Below are positions 1 to 11,450 of a DNA stretch of 64,000 nt, one piece after another; the first letter of the stretch is position 1; each line of letters begins with the position of its first letter. A program made the position numbers and the translations under genes. Origin of the DNA: Corythoichthys intestinalis (lineage: Eukaryota > Chordata > Actinopteri > Syngnathiformes > Syngnathidae); assembly GCF_030265065.1 (NCBI RefSeq), contig NC_080395.1:55978501-56042500 (forward strand), given 5' to 3'. The notes below the pieces were generated by a model. The model searched no databases and was not told the DNA's origin. It worked only from the letters and a program-made list of their open reading frames with translations.

Positions 1-1382
1 GTAAGGATTGTGTACGTCTGTGTGTTTTTGTCCCGTCAGAGGCAGAATAAAAGGCCAGTTAGCCACCTAGCGGGCTGCTAATTCTCCATGTCAAATACAA
101 TGGCTGCAATTATATGGTAATCAGTGTTGGTGGCTCATACCTTTCTGCTGCTTTCTCCAAGCGTATGTCTGGCCAAGCTGCCCCTCGGGGGGACATTTAG
201 TCACGGCTTATTATTGACCCATTAGACAGCCGTCCCTCTAGCAGAAAGAAACTTGTCGCCTCGCCGGCCACATTGCACCCACCCGCAACCAAATGAAAGC
301 AAAAATGAATGTGGCCATTTTAGTATATTCATGTGGATAAAGAGAATAGGCATACAGCTTCTAAATTATTGTTCAGATGATGCATGTGACATTCATATAC
401 GCACCAGCTAATAAGCTTTTGATATATTGGAAAATCTCACCACGATAAATGTTTATTTTGATACACTTGTTATGTTGTATACAGCTGAGCACTTTTGAAA
501 GTTTAGTGACTTCTTTGCATACGAAATTAAAGGAATAATAATTTACAAAATATTTTTTTAATAAGGAATGCTGTACTACAAAGTGAATTTTTAAATTGTA
601 TTCATTTAAATATCAAAACTTTAATGAAATAACCATAATTTTCAGACTACAATGTGCACCGGATGATAAGGCGAACCATCAGTTAATGTAGTTTTCTTAC
701 ATAAAATGCATCTTATTTTAAAGCTCATTTGTGCATTGATGTACTGCATTAGTCATTTATTCTTTATCTGAATTAAGAATGTGTGTCTTGAAAATTTTAT
801 TGGAACGTTTTAGTCCTGTTATGTCCGAAAAAATAGGTTTGGGGTCTATGAAAACATTCAGAATTCATACATAAGGCACATAAGTGCGCCTTATACAGGG
901 TAAGTGAAAAGGAAAAATAATCCATTACCAAATATTGTTCAATAAGGAGGAATGGGACACTTAATGTAGGAAATTTGTAAAGAAAGAAGAAAAACAAAAT
1001 TGTAACAATTATTGTTGATTTTCTATCTGTGTAACTTTGTTGTTATTTGCATTTTGTAATGACATTGTTGCATTTGAAGTTTTTTCCAGCAAGGATTCTA
1101 GTTTGGGCAGGCTTCTGTTTAAACAGCCACTAAAACTGATCAACTGATTACGGTTCCATTACTAAAACTAGCGAATGCGCAATGCTTTTTTTTTTTTTTA
1201 ATTCAAACCTCTTGCCTCATTTCATATGCATTTAGAAAATTGTGATCAAGCATACATGTTCACAATACCATAAAAGCAATGATATTCACATTAAAAACAT
1301 ATCCACTCTCTATCACATCTATCATATAATTGGCAATTGTGTTCTTTTGATATCTCCCAGATCTGTCACCCCTGAAGCATTC
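1..1382. other. intergenic, no gene seen
   Basis: I see no coding exon on either strand. The stretch around 60-310 has balanced composition and no repeat signature. It is richer in ordered, non-AT sequence than its surroundings, which is how conserved non-coding elements look by eye, but conservation cannot be judged from one sequence. From about 340 to 1380 the DNA is AT-rich and unremarkable. Confidence 0.4.
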
Positions 1383-1654
1383 TGTTGCGCTTTGTGCCTC
1401 GTTGCCTATCCTGTCTGGTGATTCATTCCTAATTCATGCAATAAGGACAACGAATAAAAGATGGCTTTTCACTCTGAAGCTTTATTGCTTCATTACCGCA
1501 TTGGAATAGCTTAATAACTGTGGAACACATCACATCACGATCTCAGGCAATAAATCAAAGTGCATCACAACTTCAAAGTGTTCTAGCCGCTATATTAGTT
1601 CTTTTAAAATATAACACATATTAATCACGATGAGAACACATACTAGTATAATCA
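1383..1654 (-). repeat. copia LTR (3' side)
   Basis: About 272 bp, ending TG...CA on both strands, and homologous along its length to 9401-9668. It is preceded on minus by a purine-rich tract of AGAAAGGGAGGG type, which is the expected polypurine tract. I saw no clear target-site duplication. Confidence 0.7.
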
Positions 1655-2333
1655 ACACCCTCCCTTTCTCTCATCATCTCAGAACACATACTATCATCAC
1701 AATATTTATTCCAAAGAACCAACTTTTTAATTTTAAAGTTTTGAACTTTGACACAGGCTTTATCAATATGTCCACGATCATATTTTCAGATGAACAGTAA
1801 AATATATCTAGCTTATAATTATATCTAGCTTCACGATTGAAATGAAACTTGACATCCTCTGTATGGATTGCTGTCTGTTCATTGGTTTTTTACTCAGGGC
1901 AAAAGAACCTTGTTTCCATAGATTTTTGTACATGTGTAATTCTTTGTATCCATACCACTTTACAATTGTGTATGATACATGCTTTCCTGGGTAATGGCTG
2001 TGAGAGGAATATAGTCTGCTTCACACATAGAAAGAGCCACAGTGGGTTGTTTCTTCCATTTCCATAAAATTGCAGGTCTTTGTTTTGTCAAGCTGAAACG
2101 ATAACCTGTTGTACTTCTATATTCCACAGAAGATGCCCAATCAGAATCACGAAATGCCACCAAATTTAAATCTTCATTACTTTTCTTTGAAAATTAGTTC
2201 ATAATCCTTTGTACCTTTTAGATACTGAAGGAAAATAGTTGATTCTTTCTTTTTACAGGTTCTTTAATTGTCTTAACGAACAGGAGATGACGACACACAA
2301 TTCGGGAACAAAAAGAAAGCAAGATGTAAGATA

Positions 2334-3955
2334 CAGTGCCTTGCAAAAGTATTCGGCCCCCTTGAATCTTGCAACCTTTCGCCACATTTCAGGCTTCAAA
2401 CATAAAGATATGAAATTTAATTTTTTTGTCAAGAATCAACAACAAGTGGGACACAATCGTGAAGTGGAACAACATTTATTGGATAATTTAAACTTTAACA
2501 AATAAAAAACTGAAAAGTGGGGCGTGCAATATTATTCGGCCCCTTTACTTTCAGTGCAGCAAACTCACTCCAGAAGTTCAGTGAGGATCTCTGAATGATC
2601 CAATGTTGTCCTAAATGACCGATGATGATAAATAGAATCCACCTGTGTGTAATCAAGTCTCCGTATAAATGCACCTGCTCTGTGATAGTCTCAGGGTTCT
2701 GTTTAAAGTGCAGAGAGCATTATGAAAACCAAGGAACACACCAGGCAGGGATACTGTTGTGGAGAAGTTTAAAGCCGGATTTGGATACAAAAAGATTTCC
2801 CAAGCTTGAAACATCTCAAGGAGCACTGTGCAAGCCATCATATTGAAATGGAAGGAGCATCAGTCCACTGCAAATCTACCAAGACCCGGCCGTCCTTCCA
2901 AACTTTCTTCTCAAACAAGGAGAAAACTGATCAGAGATGTAGCCAAGAGGCCCATGATCACTCTGGATGAACTGCAGAGATCTACAGCTGAGGTGGGAGA
3001 GTCTGTCCATAGGACAACAATCAGTTGTACACTGCACAAATCTGACCTTTATGGAAGAGTGGCAAGAAGAAAGTCATTTCTCAAAGATATCCATAAAAAG
3101 TCTAGTTTAAAGTTTGCCACAAGCCACCTGGGAGACACACCAAACATGTGGAAGAAGGTGCTCTGGTCAGATGAAACCAAAATTGAACTTTTTGGCCACA
3201 ATGCAAAACGATATGTTTGGCGTAAAAGCAACACAGCTCATCACCCTGAACACACCATCCCCACTGTCAAACATGGTGGTGGCAGCATCATGGTTTGGGC
3301 CTGCTTTTCTTCAGCAGGGACAGGGAAGATGGTTAAAATTGACGGGAAGATGGATGCAGCCAAATACAGGAACATTCTGGAAGAAAACCTGTTGGTATCT
3401 GCACAAGACCTGAGACTGGGACGGAGATTTATCTTCCAACAGGACAATGATCCAAAACATAAAGCCAAATCTACAATGGAATGGTTCAAAAATAAACGTA
3501 TCCAGGTGTTAGAATGGCCAAGTCAAAGTCCAGACCTGAATCCAATCGAGAATCTGTGGAAAGAGCTGAAGACTGCTGTTCACAAACACTCTCCATCCAA
3601 CCTCACTGAGCTCGAGCTGTTATGCAAGGAAGAATGGGCAAGAATGTCAGTCTCTCGATGTGCAAAACTGATAGAAACATACCCCAAGCGACTTGCAGCT
3701 GTAATTGGAGCAAAAGGTGGCGCTACAAAGTATTAACGCAAGGGGGCCGAATAATATTGCACGCCCCACTTTTCAGTTTTTTATTTGTTAAAAAGGTTTA
3801 GATTATCCAATAAATTTTGTTCCACTTCACGATTGTGTCCCACTTGTTGTTGATTCTTGACAATAAATTAAAATTTTATATCTTTATGTTTGAAGCCTGA
3901 AATGTGGCGAAAGGTTGCAAGGTTCAAGGGGGCCGAATACTTTTGCAAGGCACTG
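2334..3955 (+). mobile_element. Tc1-like DNA transposon, near full length
   Basis: A 1.62 kb element flanked by TA on both sides (2332-2333 and 3956-3957). The terminal inverted repeats are about 210 bp, begin CAGTGCCTTGCAAAAGTATT, and carry a second copy of the GGGGCCGAATAATATTGCAC-type motif at their inner ends, as in IR/DR-type Tc1 elements. It lies inside the copia fossil. It is very similar to the reversed copy at 38338-39974, so both come from the same amplification wave. Confidence 0.95.
2720..3736 (+). pseudogene. Tc1-like transposase, N-terminal frameshift
   Basis: The frame is open from 2828 to 3736 (302 codons). It includes the second helix-turn-helix, the WSDETKIELFG block, QQDNDPKHKA and [10 protein letters not shown]. 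The spacing between the second D and the E is 34 residues, so the DD34E triad is complete. The normal start MKTKEHTRQ is present near 2721. Compared with the copy at 38492-39583, about five bases are missing just after it, which throws the first 40 residues (first DNA-binding helices) out of frame. The C-terminus (GAKGGATKY) is normal. The enzyme is probably not functional as it stands. Confidence 0.9.
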
Positions 3956-3957
3956 TA

Positions 3958-4265
3958 TATACATTTATTAAGGGAAAAGTAATTTTATAACTGGCCGGCA
4001 CAACGAGGTGCTACCCAGAAAAAGGTCTCCCGACCTTCAACTTCAAACAGTTTTCTAAACGCCGTCTACACAAACAATGAAAAAAAAAACAGCTAAATTA
4101 AGAACAGGGCTATAACAGAAGGCTACTACTCCTTCGTCGCGGATTTCACAAAATAGACAAAACACAGTACCATGGGATAATTAAAGCTTATGAGTGACAA
4201 TCTAAAATGAACAGATATATATTTGTGTAAATATATGGAAATATATATCTACAATACCTCAAGAC
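3958..4265. other. unassigned sequence inside the copia fossil
   Basis: About 300 bp between the Tc1 right end and the first recognisable copia reverse transcriptase sequence. The matching left flank (2240-2331) is also not recognisably copia. The two could be halves of one further insertion that the Tc1 element later split. I do not recognise a family. Confidence 0.3.
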
Positions 4266-5275
4266 ATGTTTGACAGCCACGAGGTTGTGATTTCTTGGTT
4301 TTGACAATGTTTGTGAAAACAATCCAGTTTATGTCAGGTCTAGTACAAGTCATAGCATAAATCAAGCTGCCTACAATTTCAGAGTACTCTTTTGCCGTGA
4401 CGTGACAAGGTCACTTATGGTGCTTTCTTAGTTTGTCTCAAGTCTAGCTTCACATTGTGTATATCTGGGTTTACACTCAGACATTCCAAATCTTTTGAGC
4501 ATTTTGAGGATGTACCTTTTCTGACTCATTTTGATTTGGTCATCCTCTTGTTCAAACTGTATGCCTAAGAAGTAGACAATTTTACGAGACCTTTCATGCG
4601 GAATCTCGATCTCATGGTTTCTTTGAATTTCTTTAGTCTGTCGGTATTGCTGGTTGCAATTATTAAATCATCAGCCCAGATAATGACAATGATTATATAG
4701 TTCCCCATCTGTTTCCTGTATACACAGTGATCAACTTGGTTTAGCACAAAATTGTCTCCTTCCAAATGTGGTCATTGAGAATTCTGGACTAATTTCTTCC
4801 TGATTGTTTAAGGCCATAAAAAGATTTATTTAGCTTGTCCTCCTTCATCTGAGGTCTTTTCAAAACCCTCTGGTTGTTCTAAGAGTATATCTTCATCTAT
4901 GGGTGCATGTAAATATGCGGTCTAACATCCATTTGATGAATTATGAGATTGCTTTGGATAGCAATCTGCATCAATGCTCGTATTGATGTTATGTTTGCTG
5001 TTGGAGCAAATGTTTCAATGTAATCTATACCTTCTGTTTGATTGTAACCTTTTGTTACATATCTTGCTTTGCTACATTTTCCTTTTATCCACATTTTCTT
5101 TGATGGCATATACCCATCTTCCTCCAATTGTGTTTCTACCTTTCAGTAAAGGAATCAGTTGATATGTCTCATTTTCTTGGAGAGATTTAATCTCTTCCTA
5201 CATTGTTTCTTTCCATGATGATGCTTCATCTAACATCATTGCATCCCTATAGGGTTGTGGAACTCCACATAGTGC

Positions 5276-6794
5276 TAGGGGTGCAACGGTTTGCGGTTCA
5301 AAACCGAACCGTACGGTTGGCCCTGTACGGTTCAATACGCCTTTATGAACCGCGCCTTTTCGGTTTTGAAATTAATTTATTCCGAACGCTTGTGGAATGA
5401 ATTGGTCGAGCTCTGTGTGACTGTGTGTGACGTGAAGCACATAGCTGTGGAGAAATGTCCGATCGCTGTCAAGCACCTGTGTAATAGAAGCCGAGTAACG
5501 CCCTCTCTCGTTTACGAGCAAAGTGAAAGTGAAACAAGAAAGAAAACAAAAAGCTATGGTGAGCGGAGGAGTGGAGAGACCGAATTTTGAGGAAGCACCG
5601 GCTTCTTTCAAATCTGCGGTGTGCAACATTTCGGTTTCCCCGTGGACTACAATGCGGAGGGAGAGAAAATATTGAAAACAAAATTTAAAACAATTTGCAA
5701 GCATTGCTCAGCGCTTGTTCCCTATGCTAATGGCAACACTTATAAAATTACTTCGGCACCTCAACCGGCATCACCCACCACTTTCTCAGAGCAGGACAAC
5801 CCCAAAGATGACACGCATTAAATTACAACATATTTCTCCAACAACGTAATCCCCGACATTTATTAAATGGCACGCAAAGCCATCGAGGATGATTTCGCTA
5901 AAGCACATAGTTTCGCCCTGACCACTGATAGTTGGACGTCCCGTGCTACAGAGTGCTACTACCTAACGGTGACGGTCCACTATAACGTTTCGGTAACGAG
6001 ACAATGTGCGTTAGAGAAAAGTCAGAGACATGGAGAGGGAAGAGTGTTTGTTGTGACGCTGTAGCAAACACGATGCTAGGCTAGGTGGCTCCAATATTTA
6101 CTGACTGTAGCCGACAGCCTACAATCTATGCCTAGATATCTCATGCATATAGAACAACATGCGATTGACAGACTCGGTAGCGTTAGTAATCAGCCGCCAT
6201 TTTAGAGCAGTAAATTTCTCAGAAAGGCGCTTTTGTAGTGAACCATCCTAGTGAACCTAAGTAACTTTTTATCTAAAATACTCCTAAATTGGCAAATCTT
6301 GACTTGAGTCTATCTTTAAAGGATGAAACAGTTTTAAAATTTTCACATGTCGGAGGTAGACAGAAGGGAAATAATGCAAAAACGGGAGCAATTTTATCAA
6401 CTTTTAACGGTTGATTCACAACATTAAATGACCTCCAAACATAGCAAAGGTTACTAGGTTTTTTTGTTTATTTGTTTGTTTGTTTGTTTGTTTGTTGTTG
6501 AATGAAAAAAAAAAAAAACATGAACGGTAACACCAGTTACTTTGCCAAGTAACTTTTTTACTACAGTGTGTGTATTTCAGTAGTCAGTCACTACACTAGC
6601 CAAAGGGCTAAGAGGCATTTTAACAGTGGAAAAGGTTTACATTTTAAGTGTTTATTTCATTTTCTTAAAAGCAAAATAAAGGCAGTTAAAAAAAAAAAAA
6701 AAATGCACACCGCAAATCAAAACCGAACCGAAACCGTGATCCCAAAACCGAGGTTCAAACCGAACCGTGGGCTAACTGAACCGTTGCACCCCTA
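5276..6794 (+). mobile_element. hAT-type transposon, internally deleted (ZBED-like)
   Basis: Inverted termini TAGGGGTGCAACGGT / ACCGTTGCACCCCTA, with AACCGAACCG motifs repeated near both ends, typical of fish hAT elements. Internal reading frames resemble the N-terminal half of a ZBED/hAT transposase: a BED-like CKHC segment at 5621-5821, and a DDFAKAHSFALTTDSWTS block at 5867-6064, the usual start of the RNase H-like domain. The C-terminal dimerisation region is absent and the right third is AT-rich non-coding, so it is a non-autonomous derivative. The 8-bp flanks are only partly similar, so the target duplication has decayed. It sits in the copia fossil between the integrase tail and reverse transcriptase. 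Confidence 0.85.
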
Positions 6795-7712
6795 GTAGTA
6801 ACACTCAACATTTGTGTTGAATATGTCAGTATCATCCGTGTATGTTATGTAATCATTCAAGTATTTTGGAGTTTTTCTTCCCCTTATTGGATAGCGGTGA
6901 TTCTTACTGTCATCATGGTCTCTAACATCATCATGAACCGCAGTTTCTCTAACCTCATTAAGCAGTACATTATTTTCCCCATTTTCAAGTTGGGGATGAT
7001 TTTCTTGCCTGTCTTTATGTATATTGTCAATATTGTCTTCTTCAGCAGAAATTCTGGTTGACTGGCCTTGGATTTCTGAATCATCCTCATTTGTTTGTGC
7101 TTGGTCTTCAACCTTTACTGAATTATACACATTTGTTTGTGTTTGCTGTTCAACCTTTACTAAATCACACTTAATTGTTTGTGTTTGCTCTTCAACCTTT
7201 ACTGAATCCCACCTATTTGTTTGTGTTTGCTGTTCAACCATGCATTCAAAAATCTCTATCTCTGTCTTGATCTTCACCTTGAGGTCCTCGAGGGAGGTGG
7301 ACTTGTGCTCCATACTCACCGCCTCTGCCACCTGTACCGGACTCCTTGCCATGGGCATGGACCTCTTGTGGAGGGGCGGCGTCTCCTGCATGCAGGGTGG
7401 GTAGGCCGTACCGTGGCTAAAATTGGTCGGCACGGCGTCCTCAACACGCCGCTTCCTCTGCTTCCCTCCATGTACTTTGGGCATCACGTTAAAATCACTA
7501 TCTCTGAAGTCCAAGGAGCAGCTGTACCTTTTGCCACTTGGGTCATCCTCCTCGTCCATTATGATGTTCTTGAGCCACCTGGCCCTCAGGTCATCGTCCC
7601 TGGGGAACTTGTGGAGGGTGATAGCGGCCCCTTTGGTGGCCTGCTCCTGCTCAACCGCCTTGTTGGTCAGGTAGCTCCTCTTGCAGCCGTCAACCCAACA
7701 CTTCTTCCCCAT
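6792..7712 (-). CDS. THAP-domain open frame running into copia integrase tail
   Basis: An uninterrupted 306-codon frame starting ATG in good context at 7712. Residues 1-95 form a THAP-like zinc-finger domain: CWVDGC at 5-10, HKFPRDD near 34, W near 46, SCSLDF near 69, and AVPT near 94. The last zinc ligand, usually C-x2-H, reads C-x2-D, so zinc binding may be lost. Residues 158-215 contain four imperfect repeats of a VEQQTQTN type. The C-terminal third ends in RYPIRGRKTPKYLNDYI, a motif of copia integrase tails. The frame stops at the edge of the hAT element. It could be a chance junction created by a nested insertion, or a THAP-copia fusion that was kept open by selection. I have no expression evidence. 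Confidence 0.55.
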   Translation of the reverse strand: MGKKCWVDGCKRSYLTNKAVEQEQATKGAAITLHKFPRDDDLRARWLKNIIMDEEDDPSGKRYSCSLDFRDSDFNVMPKVHGGKQRKRRVEDAVPTNFSHGTAYPPCMQETPPLHKRSMPMARSPVQVAEAVSMEHKSTSLEDLKVKIKTEIEIFECMVEQQTQTNRWDSVKVEEQTQTIKCDLVKVEQQTQTNVYNSVKVEDQAQTNEDDSEIQGQSTRISAEEDNIDNIHKDRQENHPQLENGENNVLLNEVRETAVHDDVRDHDDSKNHRYPIRGRKTPKYLNDYITYTDDTDIFNTNVECYY

Positions 7713-8300
7713 GGTGCTGCACTGAAAGTTGTTAGATTGAAATGTTACGTAAAACGAAACACGTAAAAGCCGTATTTTTTTTTGTATGGACGCAGAAATG
7801 TCTAATTACTATTTTTTTGCCCAAAAAATGAACAGTTGGCCTAAAATTACCTGATTATTTGAATGTAAAGTTACCCTATTGTGAATAGATACGAAATCCA
7901 ATGTAGCGGCCGTCACAAAATAAAGAGCTTTTTAAGTTGAATATTCTTGTAAAGAAATGCATAAATCCCGGAATTTCTATAGATATGAACATAAAACAGT
8001 CTAGCTTCTTGGTTAAAACAAAAAAAACAGGCAGCATTTATTTTACGTAAAATTTAACGCTAACATTACGTAATTTTTTCCTTTTTTTTCACGTTTCAAA
8101 GTGCACAAATGGTATTTTATATAATAATTACCTTCAATAGTCGACCACATCACTTTTGATACGCTCCTGCCTGCTTGTATACACTAAAAATTTCGTCCTT
8201 TTTTCGACCTAAATTCGTCGTTACAACGGAGCTTGTGTTTATCAAAGTGAAAGCCACCATGAAACTTTGCCTGGCTTGGCCCGGCCCCTTACGGGAAGCC
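7713..8300. other. upstream part of the THAP-bearing insert
   Basis: AT-rich sequence between the THAP start codon and the copia integrase remnant that resumes near 8300-8340. It does not resemble copia. It may be the 5' flank or promoter of whatever THAP gene or transposon inserted here. There is no TATA box I would defend. Confidence 0.35.
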
Positions 8301-8717
8301 GTCGCACAATGTCTGGAAGAGCGGTCTCGTCAACCAATACTGAAGTCTGTGCATCTCCCCATTTCGAAGAATTTTCTCCACTTTCTGCTGTCCCGTTTAT
8401 ATGGGGATGATGTTTCATGTCTTATTACTTTCACTCCCCAAAGTACTTGAAAGGCATTGCTGCTAATTCTGTACCGTTAGCTGATCTGATACATTTAATA
8501 CTGCCATATAGTGCACTACCAGCATATTTTTCTGTTGCTAATGTGTCAGTTTTGGAAATACACCAACACAGCCCCTGCGAAGTCATCTGCGAATGAGATA
8601 GCATACTGTACCAACTCTGAGGTGCATTAGCTTTTACGTCTGATCACTTATTTCTATTATTTTCCTTCGGTACATACATTGCAATCTATTTTTGTGCTTG
8701 CCTGTGATTGTCATACC

Positions 8718-8875
8718 TTTTGGTAAATGGTGTTACACTCTTACAGCGTCTTTCCACTTTTAAGGCCCCTAAAGCGCTTTACACTGTATCCTCACAGCAG
8801 GGTAAGAATCGAACCCACAACCTCTAGGTTGGAGAATGACTACACTACCACTGAGCCACACCATCCCCGCAAAAA
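8718..8875 (-). mobile_element. tRNA-derived SINE (AFC-like), within copia integrase
   Basis: On minus it begins with a tRNA-like head with box A-like TGGCTCAGTGGTAG and box B-like GGTTCGATTC. It then continues into a tail containing GTAAAGCGCTTT and a run of ACACCATTTACC type. The middle is shortened relative to the tail copy at 37826-37967. It separates the protease and integrase parts of the copia fossil. The AFC-like name is from memory of the family. Confidence 0.65.
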
Positions 8876-9400
8876 AATAGGGTAATTTTAACATATTCAC
8901 ATTTCAATGGCCCAAAATACCATGCCGTGTTTTAACATCACACGGTTTACATTGTCCTTGTATATTACATCAATATATCAGTTCACATTACATGAGTTCA
9001 TGACACAATGTTGTTGTTTGTTTACCGTTTTCACGTAGTATAGCCGTCCATGTACCTCCATGCTGAAGACTGTTCCGTCTTTAGTCTTTAGTTTGTTTCG
9101 TCCCTCTTCAAATGTCACCTTGGCTCCATCAGTTGTAGCTGCTTTCACTGATAGTATGCTCTGAGGATATGTTGGTACGTAAAGAGCTCTCTTCAGTGTA
9201 ACAGCAACACTTCGTCCCCTCTTGTCCTGCAGGAGCACTTCAGCATCTCCTCGTTTCAATGCCACGTTGTTCTTCATGGTTCCATCTGCAAGTTTTATGT
9301 AGTGCTGTTCAGGGTTGAATGTGTTGTCAAAGGTGGTAAATTTCCCCTCTTCATTTATGATGTGTGTTGTGGCTCCGCAGTCTACCAACAGCCCATAACC

Positions 9401-9668
9401 TGTTGCGCTTTGTGCCTCGCTGGCCATCCTGTCTGGTGATCGTCTTCCAAATTCACCCAATAAGGACAACGAATAAAAGATGGCTTTTCACTCTTGAGCT
9501 TTATTGCTTCATCACAGCATTAGAACAGCTTGATAACTGTGGGACTCATCACATGTCACATTCTTAAGCAATAAATCAAAGTGCATCAAAACTTCAAAGT
9601 GTACTAATCGGAAGTATGCTATATTAGCTCTTTCAAAATACTATAGCACATAGAGCACATATAATCCA
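9401..9668 (-). repeat. copia LTR (5' side)
   Basis: About 268 bp homologous to the LTR at 1383-1654, with TG...CA ends. On minus it is followed directly by protease-type sequence, so no leader or gag is seen. A purine-rich stretch just outside it (9669-9690, minus) resembles the polypurine tract next to the other LTR. It might therefore be the 3' LTR of a mostly lost neighbour. Confidence 0.65.
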
Positions 9669-11450
9669 GCACTTTCCTTTAACCACCCCCCATCATCCCT
9701 CACAGCACACCCACACGAACCCACTGCCACCTTTTCTCAAGACCCCACCCCTGCAAAGCAAAGATCTCTTTGTTAAACTAATGTGCTTTTACCAGTTGCT
9801 TTCTGCCAGGGAGACATCTGCTGTGTGCAACCAGTCAATATTGTGGGGACAGTTCAAAGCGGCCAGTTCATTATCTGTGTCAGCTTAACAACCCGAAGGT
9901 AGCGCTCTAAGGGACACAAGAAGGAGGTGGCAGAGGAGGGGATGGTGTGGAGGGCGACACAATATGTGAAGACACAATAGACTCCTCATTAAGCAGTGAT
10001 TTATCATGATGGGATGCCCAGTTCAACCTTTGCCCCCTCCTCTTGCACACACACATAGACACACACACACCTCTAGCAAAGGATCCTATTGTCTTGTGGA
10101 AAGAGGAAAGGATTGTGAAAGTGGAGTTGAAAGTAGTTAAAAAGTCAAACCAACTGCAATGGGTAAGAATAGTTGCTAGTACAGTATTTAAAACTGCAAA
10201 ACTTTGTGTTCTACTGCCCAAGATTTGTTTCTTTGATTTACTAATAGTTATGTCATCCTGCTTTTTAACCACAGAAAAGTGAAATAAAAACCTGGCAACT
10301 GGGGATTTTACTGGATGCAAAGTCAAGGCAGTGAGTGTTGCAACAGAGGCACTCCTTATAAAAATCTCACTGCCATGATGATACCACGCAGCTCTGAAAG
10401 CCTCTAAAGATGCTCCATGCATGCATATGCAAGAAGATCATAGTGCGTCTTTAGCCGCTTTGCCCTCCCAGAGACGGAGGCTCCTCTTGCACATAAAGGC
10501 TGTATAATGAGCGTTTAATGTATGGCTGCTCAAAATGCAAGTGAAAAGGAATATTCAACGTGGCCCATGTGGTGGATTTGTAAAGCCACCACACACCCCT
10601 TTTGGCTTTCTCCTTTTCCATCCATTTCCACGCAGCCCCCTCCTTCTCTTTCTGAATCCATTTGCCTAAATCAATCTCACAGGAGGCGGTCGTGGATAAT
10701 GTACCAGCCAGGGTTTGTAAACCGTTTTGTTAACAATGCATTTTGAGAAGAAAAGAAAAGAGAAGGAGAGGAAAGAAATAAAGCAAGGCATGGAGAGGGA
10801 GAGAGAAGGGAAGAGGGAGAAATGAGTATTGAAAGAGGAACAGTTGGGTGGGTGTGGTGTGTGGTGATGTTTGCAACCGGCCCTGTTGACTGGTGACACC
10901 CCTGTCCCATCTCCTCCTCCCTATGCTAAAGACTGCATCCGCCCAATTTGGTCCTGTCCTCGCTTTAGTCACACCACCTGCCTTCATCATTCTTCACTAT
11001 ACAACAACCCCTTCAATGACAAGGCCAGCAGACGGAATAAATACCCGCAACTCAGCTGCAACACCCCTATTAACACACACGAACACACGCAGCACTTGTG
11101 TTCCCTTCATAGGATTATAGCAATCAATAAAGAGCAATAGGAGATGATCATAGTCCAATTCTCCATCTTGTCACTATTTTGCTCAGTCTTAACACATGTG
11201 ACTGCTTGGCTATTCTGTCATTACATTAATGGGCAGCAAAGCTCAGGCTCTTGGATTTGCCATGAACTGAAGTACTTTGTGATTATTATTTAGGAATATG
11301 TATTTCTTTTTCAGATTTTCAAAACGCCTTTTTAATTGTTTGGTATAGTTTTAATTTAACAGTAAGCACCTTAAAAATAAGTCAAAATACAAGATTCACT
11401 GAAATGCAGTGACATGTTGTTGGTTGAATTATTATTATTTTTAATTATAT
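9669..11450. other. intergenic, no gene seen
   Basis: No exon or element end was found. Short CA repeats occur near 10045-10072. The stretch at about 10330-10710 is compositionally even, carries a dense run of ordered sequence and lacks repeats, so it is a candidate conserved non-coding element. A long purine-rich run lies at 10745-10850. Confidence 0.4.

Larger units (their letters stand above)
1383..9668 (-). mobile_element. Ty1/copia LTR retrotransposon fossil, old, heavily interrupted
   Basis: Read on minus, the order is: an LTR at 9668-9401, protease-type sequence (motif VDCGATTH) at about 9400-9000, integrase-type sequence at about 8690-8300, an integrase tail ending in RYPIRGRKTPKYL near 6860, reverse transcriptase (YNQTEGIDYIETFAP, near 5010) to about 4270, RNase H near 2160-1960, a polypurine tract at about 1655-1670, and an LTR at 1654-1383. 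No gag is recognisable. The element is broken in many places, and the two LTRs differ by substitutions and small gaps at well over a tenth of positions, so it is old. It is interrupted by a SINE, a THAP-bearing segment, a hAT element and a Tc1 element, each listed separately. An alternative is two overlapping copia copies rather than one. Confidence 0.75.

Noticed and set aside
3114-3489. secondary frames within the Tc1 transposase
   Set aside because: Shadows of the transposase frame. The same shadows appear in the reversed copy at 38.8-39.2 kb.
7221-7766. 181-codon + strand frame
   Set aside because: Antisense shadow of the THAP frame. Composition follows the codon structure of the minus strand.
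9907-10422. 171-codon minus frame
   Set aside because: No domain, no splice context, low-complexity C-terminus. Looks like chance.
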